DNA from: Pseudorasbora parva
Lineage: Eukaryota; Chordata; Actinopteri; Cypriniformes; Gobionidae
Length of the DNA: 64,000 bases
Direction of reading: 5' to 3'
Assembly (NCBI RefSeq): GCF_024679245.1
Contig: NC_090187.1
Span: 230,001 to 294,000, forward strand
Both the position numbers and the translations under genes were made by a program. The notes below the pieces were generated by a model. It was not told the DNA's origin. It ran no database searches and saw only the letters and a list, made by a program, of their open reading frames with translations. Each line of letters opens with the position of its first letter. The stretch's first letter is position 1. Below, in pieces: positions 55,563-63,780 of the stretch.

Positions 55563-55634
55563 GGCCTCGTGGCCCAACGGTAGCGCGTCTAACTCCAGAT
55601 CAGAAGGTTGCGTGTTCAAATCACGTCGGGGTCA
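55563..55634 (+). tRNA. tRNA-Trp(CCA) copy 6, degenerate
   Basis: G12C breaks the D stem and alters the A box (TGGCCCAACGG). G29A gives an A-C mismatch in the anticodon stem. No TTTT. Probably a pseudogene. Confidence 0.6.
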
Positions 55635-55728
55635 ATCATTCCATTCTTTCATTGCAAATCTTTGGTGAAAATCAGGAATAATTACTCCTAGACTCAACAT
55701 GTAGCTAAGAAACATTACAGCTGTGCGT

Positions 55729-55800
55729 GGCCTCGTGGCCTAACGGTAGCGCGTCTAACTCCAGATCAGAAGGTTGCGTGTTCAAATCACGTCGGGGTCA
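55729..55800 (+). tRNA. tRNA-Trp(CCA) copy 7, degenerate
   Basis: G12C, C13T and G29A, the weakest D stem of the full-length copies. No TTTT. Confidence 0.55.
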
Positions 55801-55894
55801 ATCATTCCATTCTTTCATTGCAAATCTTTGGTGAAAATCAGGAATAATTACTCCTAGACTCAACATGTAGCTAAGAAACATTACAGCTGTGCGT

Positions 55895-55966
55895 GGCCTC
55901 GTGGCGCAACGGTAGCGCGTCTGACTCCAGATCAGAAGGTTGCGTGTTCAAATCACGTCGGGGTCA
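55895..55966 (+). tRNA. tRNA-Trp-CCA: tRNA-Trp(CCA) copy 8
   Basis: Exact consensus body, but the spacer reads TCCTTGG, without TTTT. Confidence 0.92.
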
Positions 55967-56060
55967 ATCATTCCATTCTTTCATTGCAAATCCTTGGTGA
56001 AAATCAGGAATAATTACTCCTAGACTCAACATGTAGCTAAGAAACATTACAGCTGTGCGT

Positions 56061-56132
56061 GGCCTCGTGGCCCAACGGTAGCGCGTCTAACTCCAGATCA
56101 GAAGGTTGCGTGTTCAAATCACGTCGGGGTCA
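56061..56132 (+). tRNA. tRNA-Trp(CCA) copy 9, degenerate
   Basis: G12C and G29A, as in copy 6. No TTTT. Confidence 0.6.
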
Positions 56133-56226
56133 ATCATTCCATTCTTTCATTGCAAATCTTTGGTGAAAATCAGGAATAATTACTCCTAGACTCAACATGT
56201 AGCTAAGAAACATTACAGCTGTGCGT

Positions 56227-56298
56227 GGCCTCGTGGCCCAACGGTAGCGCGTCTAACTCCAGATCAGAAGGTTGCGTGTTCAAATCACGTCGGGGTCA
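56227..56298 (+). tRNA. tRNA-Trp(CCA) copy 10, degenerate
   Basis: G12C and G29A. TTTT present downstream, preceded by TTTGATTGC instead of TTTCATTGC. Confidence 0.6.
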
Positions 56299-56392
56299 AT
56301 CATTCCATTCTTTGATTGCAAACCTTTTGTGAAAATCAGGAATAATTACTCCTAGACTCAACATGTAGCTAAGAAACAATACAGCTGTGCGT

Positions 56393-56464
56393 GGCCTCGT
56401 GGCCCAACGGTAGCGCGTCTGACTCCAGATCAGAAGGTTGCGAGTTCAAATCACGTCGGGGTCA
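56393..56464 (+). tRNA. tRNA-Trp(CCA) copy 11
   Basis: G12C, and T51A in the T stem, which also alters the B box (GCGAGTTCAAATC). Anticodon arm normal. No TTTT. Confidence 0.6.
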
Positions 56465-56558
56465 ATCATTCCATTCTTTCATTGCAAACCTTTGGTGAAA
56501 ATCAGGAATAATTACTCCTAGACTCAACATGTAGCTAAGAAACAATACAGCTGTGCGT

Positions 56559-56603
56559 GGCCTCGTGGCGCAATGGTTGCGTGTTCAAATCACGTCGGGG
56601 TCA
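56559..56603 (+). pseudogene. Truncated tRNA-Trp copy 12 (anticodon arm deleted)
   Basis: A 45-nt remnant. After GGCCTCGTGGCGCAATGG it jumps to TTGCGTGTTCAAATC, losing 27 nt that include the whole anticodon arm. The A and B boxes both survive, now unusually close. The deletion joins at a GGTTGCG / GGTAGCG similarity. Confidence 0.9.
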
Positions 56604-56697
56604 ATCATTCCATTCTTTCATTGCAAACCTTTGGCAAAAATCAGGAATAATTACTCCTAGACTCAACATTTAGCTAAGAAACAATACAGCCGTGCGT

Positions 56698-56769
56698 GGC
56701 CTCGTTGCGCAACGGTAGCGCGTCTGACTCCAGATCAGAAGGTTGCGTGTTCAAATCACGTAGGGGTCA
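56698..56769 (+). tRNA. tRNA-Trp-CCA: tRNA-Trp(CCA) copy 13
   Basis: G9T in the A box region and C65A opposite G7. No TTTT. Confidence 0.65.
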
Positions 56770-56863
56770 ATCATTCCATTCTTTGATTGCAAACCTTTGC
56801 CAAAAATCAGGAATAATTACTCCTAGACTCAACATGTAGCTAAGAAACAATACAGCTGTGCGT

Positions 56864-56935
56864 GGCCTCGTGGCGCAACGGTAGCGCGTCTGACTCCAAA
56901 TCAGAAGGTTGTGTGTTCAAATCACGTCGTGGTCA
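56864..56935 (+). tRNA. tRNA-Trp-CCA: tRNA-Trp(CCA) copy 14
   Basis: G36A next to the anticodon, C49T (still a T-G wobble) and G67T opposite T5. No TTTT. Confidence 0.65.
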
Positions 56936-57029
56936 ATCATTCCATTCTTTCATTGCAAACCTTTGGTGAAAATCAGGAATAATTACTCCTAGACTCAACA
57001 TGTAGCTAAGAAACAATACAGCTGTGCGT

Positions 57030-57101
57030 GGCCTCGTGGCGCAACGGTAGCGCGTCTGACTCCAGATCAGAAGGTTGCGTGTTCAAATCACGTAGGGGTC
57101 A
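57030..57101 (+). tRNA. tRNA-Trp-CCA: tRNA-Trp(CCA) copy 15
   Basis: Only C65A, which mispairs with G7. No TTTT (CCTTTGCC). Confidence 0.75.
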
Positions 57102-57195
57102 ATCATTCCATTCTTTGATTGCAAACCTTTGCCAAAAATCAGGAATAATTACTCCTAGACTCAACATGTAGCTAAGAAACAATACAGTTGTACAT

Positions 57196-57267
57196 GGCCT
57201 CGTGGCGCAACGGTAGCGCGTCTGACTCCAGATCAGAAGGTTGTGTGTTCAAATCACGTCGTGGTCA
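57196..57267 (+). tRNA. tRNA-Trp-CCA: tRNA-Trp(CCA) copy 16
   Basis: C49T and G67T. Immediate 5' flank TACAT instead of TGCGT. No TTTT. Confidence 0.7.
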
Positions 57268-57361
57268 ATCATTCCATTCTTTCATTGCAAACCTTTGGTG
57301 AAAATCAGGAATAATTACTCCTAGACTCAACATGTAGCTAAGAAACAATACAGCTGTGCGT

Positions 57362-57432
57362 GGCCTCGTGGCGCAACGGTAGCGCGTCTGACTCCAGATC
57401 AGAAGGTTGCGTGTTCAAATCACGTCGGGTCA
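57362..57432 (+). tRNA. tRNA-Trp-CCA: tRNA-Trp(CCA) copy 17
   Basis: 71 nt: one G of positions 66-69 is deleted, shortening the 3' acceptor strand. No TTTT. Confidence 0.65.
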
Positions 57433-57526
57433 ATCATTCCATTCTTTCATTGCAAACCTTTGGCAAAAATCAGGAATAATTACTCCTAGACTCAACATGT
57501 AGCTAATAAACAATACAGCTGTGCGT

Positions 57527-57598
57527 GGTCTCGTGGTGCAACGGTAGCGCGTCTGACTCCAGATCAGAAGGTTGCGTGTTCAAATCACGTCAGGATCA
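57527..57598 (+). tRNA. tRNA-Trp-CCA: tRNA-Trp(CCA) copy 18
   Basis: C3T with G69A restores a T-A pair in the acceptor. Also G66A and C11T. TTTT present. Confidence 0.72.
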
Positions 57599-57692
57599 AT
57601 CATTCCATTCTTTCATTGCAAACCTTTTGTGAAAATCAGGAATAATTACTCCTAGACTCAACATCTAGCTAAGAAACAATACAGTTGTTCGT

Positions 57693-57765
57693 GGCCTCGT
57701 GGCGCAACGGTAGCGTGTCTTGACTCCAGATCAGAAGGTTGCGTGTTCAAATCACGTCAGGATCA
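57693..57765 (+). tRNA. tRNA-Trp(CCA) copy 19, one-base insertion
   Basis: 73 nt: extra T in the anticodon stem (GTCTTGACTCC), with C24T, G66A and G69A. C3 is unchanged, so position 69 is unpaired. TTTT present. Confidence 0.6.
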
Positions 57766-57859
57766 ATCATTCCATTCTTTCATTGCAAACCTTTTGTGAA
57801 AATCAGGAATAATTACTCCTAGACTCAACATGTAGCTAAGAAACAATACACCTGTGCGT

Positions 57860-57931
57860 GGCCTCGTGGCGCAACGGTAGCGCGTCTGACTCCAGATCAG
57901 AAGGTTGCGTGTTCAAATCACGTCGGGGTCA
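57860..57931 (+). tRNA. tRNA-Trp-CCA: tRNA-Trp(CCA) copy 20
   Basis: Exact consensus, with TTTT downstream. Confidence 0.95.
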
Positions 57932-58025
57932 ATCATTCCATTCTTTCATTGCAAACCTTTTGTGAAAATCAGGAATAATTACTCCTAGACTCAACATGTA
58001 GCTAAGAAACAATACAGCTGTGCGT

Positions 58026-58097
58026 GGCCTCGTGGCGCAACGGTAGCGCGTCTGACTCCAGATCAGAAGGTTGCGTGTTCAAATCACGTCGGGGTCA
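58026..58097 (+). tRNA. tRNA-Trp-CCA: tRNA-Trp(CCA) copy 21
   Basis: Exact consensus body. No TTTT (TCTTTGG). Confidence 0.92.
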
Positions 58098-58191
58098 ATC
58101 ATTCCATTCTTTCATTGCAAATCTTTGGTGAAAATCAGGAATAATTACTCCTAGACTCAACATGTAGCTAAGAAACATTACAGCTGTGCGT

Positions 58192-58263
58192 GGCCTCGTG
58201 GCCCAACGGTAGCGCGTCTAACTCCAGATCAGAAGGTTGCGTGTTCAAATCACGTCGGGGTCA
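58192..58263 (+). tRNA. tRNA-Trp(CCA) copy 22, degenerate
   Basis: G12C and G29A. No TTTT. Confidence 0.6.
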
Positions 58264-58357
58264 ATCATTCCATTCTTTCATTGCAAATCTTTGGTGAAAA
58301 TCAGGAATAATTACTCCTAGACTCAACATGTAGCTAAGAAACATTACAGCTGTGCGT

Positions 58358-58429
58358 GGCCTCGTGGCCCAACGGTAGCGCGTCTAACTCCAGATCAGAA
58401 GGTTGCGTGTTCAAATCACGTCGGGGTCA
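58358..58429 (+). tRNA. tRNA-Trp(CCA) copy 23, degenerate
   Basis: G12C and G29A. No TTTT. Confidence 0.6.
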
Positions 58430-58523
58430 ATCATTCCATTCTTTCATTGCAAATCTTTGGTGAAAATCAGGAATAATTACTCCTAGACTCAACATGTAGC
58501 TAAGAAACATTACAGCTGTGCGT

Positions 58524-58595
58524 GGCCTCGTGGCCCAACGGTAGCGCGTCTGATTCGAGATCAGAAGGTTGCGTGTTCAAATCACGTCGGGGTCA
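58524..58595 (+). tRNA. tRNA-Trp-like copy 24 with anticodon CGA
   Basis: C31T and C34G turn the loop into TTCGAGA, so the anticodon would be CGA (reads UCG, serine). The anticodon stem is intact (TCTGA/TCAGA), but G12C damages the D stem. No TTTT. Probably inactive, but the loop is well formed. Confidence 0.65.
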
Positions 58596-58689
58596 ATCAT
58601 TCCATTCTTTCATTGCAAATCTTTGGTGAAAATCAGGAATAATTACTCCTAGACTCAACATGTAGCTAAGAAACATTACAGCTGTGCGT

Positions 58690-58761
58690 GGCCTCATGGC
58701 CCAACGGTAGCGCGTCTAACTCCAGATCAGAAGGTTGCGTGTTCAAATCACGTCGGGGTCA
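58690..58761 (+). tRNA. tRNA-Trp(CCA) copy 25, degenerate
   Basis: G7A, G12C and G29A. No TTTT. Confidence 0.55.
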
Positions 58762-58855
58762 ATCATTCCATTCTTTCATTGCAAATCTTTGGTGAAAATC
58801 AGGAATAATTACTCCTAGACTCAACATGTAGCTAAGAAACAATACAGCTGTGCGT

Positions 58856-58927
58856 GGCCTCGTGGCCCAACGGTAGCGCGTCTACCTCCAGATCAGAAGG
58901 TTGCGTGTTCAAATCACGTCGGGGTCA
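58856..58927 (+). tRNA. tRNA-Trp(CCA) copy 26, degenerate
   Basis: G12C, G29A and A30C, leaving two mismatches in the anticodon stem. TTTT present. Confidence 0.55.
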
Positions 58928-59021
58928 ATCAATCCATTCTTTGATTGCAAACCTTTTGTGAAAATCAGGAATAATTACTCCTAGACTCAACATGTAGCTA
59001 AGAAACAATACAGCTGTGCGT

Positions 59022-59093
59022 GGCCTCGTGGCCCAACGGTAGCGCGTCTGACTCCAGATCAGAAGGTTGCGAGTTCAAATCACGTCGGGGTCA
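59022..59093 (+). tRNA. tRNA-Trp(CCA) copy 27
   Basis: G12C and T51A, as in copy 11. No TTTT. Confidence 0.6.
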
Positions 59094-59187
59094 ATCATTC
59101 CATTCTTTCATTGCAAACCTTTGGTGAAAATCAGGAATAATTACTCCTAGACTCAACATGTAGCTAAGAAACAATACAGCTGTGCGT

Positions 59188-59232
59188 GGCCTCGTGGCGC
59201 AATGGTTGCGTGTTCAAATCACGTCGGTGTCA
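59188..59232 (+). pseudogene. Truncated tRNA-Trp copy 28 (anticodon arm deleted)
   Basis: Same 27-nt deletion as copy 12, with a further G-to-T in the acceptor (CGGTGTC). Followed by AATCAAAGC instead of AATCATTCC. Confidence 0.9.
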
Positions 59233-59326
59233 ATCAAAGCATTCTTTCATTGCAAACCTTTGGCAAAAATCAGGAATAATTACTCCTAGACTCAACATTT
59301 AGCTAAGAAACAATACAGCCGTGCGT

Positions 59327-59398
59327 GGCCTCGTTGCGCAACGGTAGCGCGTCTGACTCCAGATCAGAAGGTTGCGTGTTCAAATCACGTAGGGGTCA
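59327..59398 (+). tRNA. tRNA-Trp-CCA: tRNA-Trp(CCA) copy 29
   Basis: G9T and C65A, as in copy 13. No TTTT. Confidence 0.65.
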
Positions 59399-59492
59399 AT
59401 CATTCCATTCTTTGATTGCAAACCTTTGCCAAAAATCAGGAATAATTACTCCTAGACTCAACATGTAGCTAAGAAACAATACAGCCGTGCGT

Positions 59493-59564
59493 GGCCTCGT
59501 GGCGCAACGGTAGCGCGTCTGACTCCAGATCAGAAGGTTGTGTGTTCAAATCACGTCGTGGTCA
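59493..59564 (+). tRNA. tRNA-Trp-CCA: tRNA-Trp(CCA) copy 30
   Basis: C49T and G67T. No TTTT. Confidence 0.7.
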
Positions 59565-59658
59565 ATCATTCCATTCTTTCATTGCAAACCTTTGGTGAAA
59601 ATCAGGAATAATTACTCCTAGACTCAACATGTAGCTAAGAAACAATACAGCTGTGCGT

Positions 59659-59729
59659 GGCCTCGTGGCGCAACGGTAGCGCGTCTGACTCCAGATCAGA
59701 AGGTTGCGTGTTCAAATCACGTCGGGTCA
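59659..59729 (+). tRNA. tRNA-Trp-CCA: tRNA-Trp(CCA) copy 31
   Basis: 71 nt, one G lost from positions 66-69. No TTTT. Confidence 0.65.
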
Positions 59730-59823
59730 ATCATTCCATTCTTTCATTGCAAACCTTTGGCAAAAATCAGGAATAATTACTCCTAGACTCAACATGTAGC
59801 TAAGAAACAATACAGCTGTGCGT

Positions 59824-59894
59824 GGCCTCGTGGCGCAACGGTAGCGCGTCTGACTCCAGATCAGAAGGTTGCGTGTTCAAATCACGTCGGGTCA
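59824..59894 (+). tRNA. tRNA-Trp-CCA: tRNA-Trp(CCA) copy 32
   Basis: 71 nt, one G lost from positions 66-69. No TTTT. Confidence 0.65.
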
Positions 59895-59988
59895 ATCATT
59901 CCATTCTTTCATTGCAAACCTTTGGCAAAAATCAGGAATAATTACTCCTAGACTCAACATGTAGCTAATAAACAATACAGCTGTGCGT

Positions 59989-60060
59989 GGTCTCGTGGTG
60001 CAACGGTAGCGCGTCTGACTCCAGATCAGAAGGTTGCGTGTTCAAATCACGTCAGGATCA
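59989..60060 (+). tRNA. tRNA-Trp-CCA: tRNA-Trp(CCA) copy 33
   Basis: C3T with G69A (compensated pair), C11T and G66A, as in copy 18. TTTT present. Confidence 0.72.
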
Positions 60061-60154
60061 ATCATTCCATTCTTTCATTGCAAACCTTTTGTGAAAATCA
60101 GGAATAATTACTCCTAGACTCAACATCTAGCTAAGAAACAATACAGTTGTTCGT

Positions 60155-60227
60155 GGCCTCGTGGCGCAACGGTAGCGTGTCTTGACTCCAGATCAGAAGG
60201 TTGCGTGTTCAAATCACGTCAGGATCA
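60155..60227 (+). tRNA. tRNA-Trp(CCA) copy 34, one-base insertion
   Basis: 73 nt, as copy 19: extra T in the anticodon stem, C24T, G66A and G69A. TTTT present. Confidence 0.6.
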
Positions 60228-60321
60228 ATCATTCCATTCTTTCATTGCAAACCTTTTGTGAAAATCAGGAATAATTACTCCTAGACTCAACATGTAGCTA
60301 AGAAACAATACACCTGTGCGT

Positions 60322-60393
60322 GGCCTCGTGGCGCAACGGTAGCGCGTCTGACTCCAGATCAGAAGGTTGCGTGTTCAAATCACGTCGGGGTCA
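60322..60393 (+). tRNA. tRNA-Trp-CCA: tRNA-Trp(CCA) copy 35
   Basis: Exact consensus, with TTTT downstream. Confidence 0.95.
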
Positions 60394-60487
60394 ATCATTC
60401 CATTCTTTCATTGCAAACCTTTTGTGAAAATCAGGAATAATTACTCCTAGACTCAACATGTAGCTAAGAAACAATACAGCTGTGCGT

Positions 60488-60559
60488 GGCCTCGTGGCGC
60501 AACGGTAGCGCGTCTGACTCCAGATCAGAAGGTTGCGTGTTCAAATCACGTCGGGGTCA
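60488..60559 (+). tRNA. tRNA-Trp-CCA: tRNA-Trp(CCA) copy 36
   Basis: Exact consensus body. No TTTT. Confidence 0.92.
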
Positions 60560-60653
60560 ATCATTCCATTCTTTCATTGCAAATCTTTGGTGAAAATCAG
60601 GAATAATTACTCCTAGACTCAACATGTAGCTAAGAAACATTACAGCTGTGCGT

Positions 60654-60725
60654 GGCCTCGTGGCCCAACGGTAGCGCGTCTGATTCGAGATCAGAAGGTT
60701 GCGTGTTCAAATCACGTCGGGGTCA
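60654..60725 (+). tRNA. tRNA-Trp-like copy 37 with anticodon CGA
   Basis: G12C, C31T and C34G, identical in the body to copy 24, 2130 bp away. No TTTT. Confidence 0.65.
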
Positions 60726-60819
60726 ATCATTCCATTCTTTCATTGCAAACCTTTGGTGAAAATCAGGAATAATTACTCCTAGACTCAACATGTAGCTAAG
60801 AAACATTACAGCTGTGCGT

Positions 60820-60891
60820 GGCCTCATGGCCCAACGGTAGCGCGTCTAACTCCAGATCAGAAGGTTGCGTGTTCAAATCACGTCGGGGTCA
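60820..60891 (+). tRNA. tRNA-Trp(CCA) copy 38, degenerate
   Basis: G7A, G12C and G29A, as in copy 25. No TTTT. Confidence 0.55.
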
Positions 60892-60985
60892 ATCATTCCA
60901 TTCTTTCATTGCAAATCTTTGGTGAAAATCAGGAATAATTACTCCTAGACTCAACATGTAGCTAAGAAACATTACAGCTGTGCGT

Positions 60986-61057
60986 GGCCTCGTGGCCCAA
61001 CGGTAGCGCGTCTAACTCCAGATCAGAAGGTTGCGTGTTCAAATCACGTCGGGGTCA
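60986..61057 (+). tRNA. tRNA-Trp(CCA) copy 39, degenerate
   Basis: G12C and G29A. TTTT present. Confidence 0.6.
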
Positions 61058-61151
61058 ATCATTCCATTCTTTGATTGCAAACCTTTTGTGAAAATCAGGA
61101 ATAATTACTCCTAGACTCAACATGTAGCTAAGAAACAATACAGCTGTGCGT

Positions 61152-61223
61152 GGCCTCGTGGCCCAACGGTAGCGCGTCTGACTCCAGATCAGAAGGTTGC
61201 GAGTTCAAATCACGTCGGGGTCA
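61152..61223 (+). tRNA. tRNA-Trp(CCA) copy 40
   Basis: G12C and T51A. No TTTT. Confidence 0.6.
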
Positions 61224-61317
61224 ATCATTCCATTCTTTCATTGCAAACCTTTGGTGAAAATCAGGAATAATTACTCCTAGACTCAACATGTAGCTAAGAA
61301 ACAATACAGCTGTGCGT

Positions 61318-61362
61318 GGCCTCGTGGCGCAATGGTTGCGTGTTCAAATCACGTCGGTGTCA
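61318..61362 (+). pseudogene. Truncated tRNA-Trp copy 41 (anticodon arm deleted)
   Basis: Identical remnant to copy 28 (45 nt, CGGTGTC end, AATCAAAGC after it), 2130 bp away. Confidence 0.9.
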
Positions 61363-61456
61363 ATCAAAGCATTCTTTCATTGCAAACCTTTGGCAAAAAT
61401 CAGGAATAATTACTCCTAGACTCAACATTTAGCTAAGAAACAATACAGCCGTGCGT

Positions 61457-61528
61457 GGCCTCGTTGCGCAACGGTAGCGCGTCTGACTCCAGATCAGAAG
61501 GTTGCGTGTTCAAATCACGTAGGGGTCA
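61457..61528 (+). tRNA. tRNA-Trp-CCA: tRNA-Trp(CCA) copy 42
   Basis: G9T and C65A. No TTTT. Confidence 0.65.
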
Positions 61529-61622
61529 ATCATTCCATTCTTTGATTGCAAACCTTTGCCAAAAATCAGGAATAATTACTCCTAGACTCAACATGTAGCT
61601 AAGAAACAATACAGCCGTGCGT

Positions 61623-61694
61623 GGCCTCGTGGCGCAACGGTAGCGCGTCTGACTCCAGATCAGAAGGTTGTGTGTTCAAATCACGTCGTGGTCA
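61623..61694 (+). tRNA. tRNA-Trp-CCA: tRNA-Trp(CCA) copy 43
   Basis: C49T and G67T. No TTTT. Confidence 0.7.
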
Positions 61695-61788
61695 ATCATT
61701 CCATTCTTTCATTGCAAACCTTTGGTGAAAATCAGGAATAATTACTCCTAGACTCAACATGTAGCTAAGAAACAATACAGCTGTGCGT

Positions 61789-61859
61789 GGCCTCGTGGCG
61801 CAACGGTAGCGCGTCTGACTCCAGATCAGAAGGTTGCGTGTTCAAATCACGTCGGGTCA
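61789..61859 (+). tRNA. tRNA-Trp-CCA: tRNA-Trp(CCA) copy 44
   Basis: 71 nt, one G lost from positions 66-69. No TTTT. Confidence 0.65.
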
Positions 61860-61953
61860 ATCATTCCATTCTTTCATTGCAAACCTTTGGCAAAAATCAG
61901 GAATAATTACTCCTAGACTCAACATGTAGCTAATAAACAATACAGCTGTGCGT

Positions 61954-62026
61954 GGTCTCGTGGCGCAACGGTAGCGTGTCTTGACTCCAGATCAGAAGGT
62001 TGCGTGTTCAAATCACGTCAGGATCA
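61954..62026 (+). tRNA. tRNA-Trp(CCA) copy 45, hybrid unit
   Basis: 73 nt. Its 5' end is like copy 33 (C3T) and its middle and 3' end like copy 34 (C24T, extra T, G66A, G69A). It looks like a recombinant of those two neighbouring types, and the total loss of one unit here fits unequal exchange. TTTT present. Confidence 0.62.
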
Positions 62027-62120
62027 ATCATTCCATTCTTTCATTGCAAACCTTTTGTGAAAATCAGGAATAATTACTCCTAGACTCAACATCTAGCTAA
62101 GAAACAACACAGCTGTGCGT

Positions 62121-62192
62121 GGCCTCGTGGCGCAACGGTAGCGCGTCTGACTCCAGATCAGAAGGTTGCGTGTTCAAATCACGTTGGGGTCA
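62121..62192 (+). tRNA. tRNA-Trp-CCA: tRNA-Trp(CCA) copy 46
   Basis: Only C65T, a G-T wobble with G7. TTTT present. Plausibly functional. Confidence 0.85.
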
Positions 62193-62286
62193 ATCATTCC
62201 ATTCTTTCATTGCAAACCTTTTGTGAAAATCAGGAATAATTACTCCTAGACTCAACATGTAGCTAAGAAACAATACAGCTGTGCGT

Positions 62287-62358
62287 GGCCCCTTGGCGCA
62301 ACGGTAGCGCGTCTGACTCCAGATCAGAAGGTTGCGTGTTCAAATCACGTCGGGGTCA
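62287..62358 (+). tRNA. tRNA-Trp-CCA: tRNA-Trp(CCA) copy 47
   Basis: T5C (strengthens the pair with G67) and G7T (mismatch with C65). No TTTT. Confidence 0.7.
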
Positions 62359-62452
62359 ATCATTCCATTCTTTGATTACAAACCTTTGGCAAAAATCAGG
62401 AATAATTACTCCTAGACTCAACATGTAGCTAAGAAACAATACAGCTGTGCAT

Positions 62453-62524
62453 GGCCTCGTGGCGCAACGGTAGCGCGTCTGACTCCAGATCAGAAGGTTG
62501 CGTGTTCAAATCACGTCGGGGTCA
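62453..62524 (+). tRNA. tRNA-Trp-CCA: tRNA-Trp(CCA) copy 48
   Basis: Exact consensus, with TTTT downstream (CCTTTTGTTA). Confidence 0.95.
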
Positions 62525-62618
62525 ATCATTCCATTCTTTCATTGCAAACCTTTTGTTAAAATCAGGAATAATTACTCCTAGACTCAACATCTAGCTAAGA
62601 AACAATACAGCTGTGCGT

Positions 62619-62690
62619 GGCCTCGTGGCGCAACGGTAGCGCGTCTGACTCCAGATCAGAAGGTTGCGTGTTCAAATCACGTCGGGGTCA
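62619..62690 (+). tRNA. tRNA-Trp-CCA: tRNA-Trp(CCA) copy 49
   Basis: Exact consensus body. No TTTT. Confidence 0.92.
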
Positions 62691-62784
62691 ATCATTCCAT
62701 TCTTTCATTGCAAACCTTTGGCAAAAATCAGGAATAATTACTCCTAGACTCAACATGTAGCTAAGAAACAATACAGCCGTGCGT

Positions 62785-62856
62785 GGCCTCGTGGCGCAAC
62801 GGTAGCGCGTCTGACTCCAGATCAGAAGGTTGCGTGTTCAAATCACGTCGGGGTCA
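62785..62856 (+). tRNA. tRNA-Trp-CCA: tRNA-Trp(CCA) copy 50
   Basis: Exact consensus body. No TTTT (CCTTTGCC). Confidence 0.92.
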
Positions 62857-62950
62857 ATCATTCCATTCTTTGATTGCAAACCTTTGCCAAAAATCAGGAA
62901 TAATTACTCCTAGACTCAATATGTAGCTAAGAAACAATACAGCTGTGCGT

Positions 62951-63022
62951 GGTCTCGTGGTGCAACGGTAGCGCGTCTGACTCCAGATCAGAAGGTTGCG
63001 TGTTCAAATCACGTCAGGATCA
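62951..63022 (+). tRNA. tRNA-Trp-CCA: tRNA-Trp(CCA) copy 51
   Basis: C3T with G69A (compensated), C11T and G66A. TTTT present. Confidence 0.72.
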
Positions 63023-63116
63023 ATCATTCCATGCTTTCATTGCAAACCTTTTGTGAAAATCAGGAATAATTACTCCTAGACTCAACATGTAGCTAAGAAA
63101 CAATACAGCTGTGCGT

Positions 63117-63188
63117 GACCTCGTGGCGCAACGGTAGCGCGTCTGACTCCAGATCAGAAGGTTGCGTGTTCAAATCACGTCGGGGTCA
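63117..63188 (+). tRNA. tRNA-Trp-CCA: tRNA-Trp(CCA) copy 52
   Basis: Only G2A, giving an A-T pair at 2-70. This is the other common vertebrate tRNA-Trp form as I remember it. TTTT present. Plausibly functional. Confidence 0.92.
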
Positions 63189-63282
63189 ATCATTCCATTC
63201 TTTCATTTCAAACCTTTTGTGAAAATCAGGAATAATTACTCCTAGACTCAACATCTAGCTAAGAAACAATACAGCTGTGCGT

Positions 63283-63354
63283 GGCCTCGTGGCGCAACGG
63301 TAGCGCGTCTGACTCCAGATCAAAAGGTTGCGTGTTCAAATCACGTCGGGGTCA
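63283..63354 (+). tRNA. tRNA-Trp-CCA: tRNA-Trp(CCA) copy 53
   Basis: G41A, a mismatch with C27 in the anticodon stem. TTTT present. Confidence 0.75.
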
Positions 63355-63448
63355 ATCATTCCATTCTTTGATTGCAAACCTTTTGTGAAAATCAGGAATA
63401 ATTACTCCTAGACTCAACATGTAGCTGAGAAACAATGCAGGTGTGCGT

Positions 63449-63520
63449 GGCCTCGTGGCGCAACGGTAGCGCGTCTGACTCCAGATCAGAAGGTTGCGTG
63501 TTCAAATCACGTTGGGGTCA
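63449..63520 (+). tRNA. tRNA-Trp-CCA: tRNA-Trp(CCA) copy 54
   Basis: Only C65T (wobble with G7). TTTT present. Plausibly functional. Confidence 0.85.
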
Positions 63521-63614
63521 ATCATTCCATTCTTTCATTGCAAACCTTTTGTGAAAATCAGGAATAATTACTCCTAGACTCAACATGTAGCTAAGAAACA
63601 ATACAGCTGTGCGT

Positions 63615-63686
63615 AGCCTCGTGGCCCAACGGTAGCGCGTCTGACTCCAGATCAGAAGGTTGCGTGTTCAAATCACGTCAGGATCA
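63615..63686 (+). tRNA. tRNA-Trp(CCA) copy 55
   Basis: G1A, G12C, G66A and G69A: several acceptor mismatches. TTTT present. Confidence 0.58.
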
Positions 63687-63780
63687 ATCATTCCATTCTT
63701 TAATTGCAAACCTTTTGTTAAAATCAGGAATAATTACTCCTAGACTCAACATGTAGCTAAGAAACAATACAGCTGTGCGT

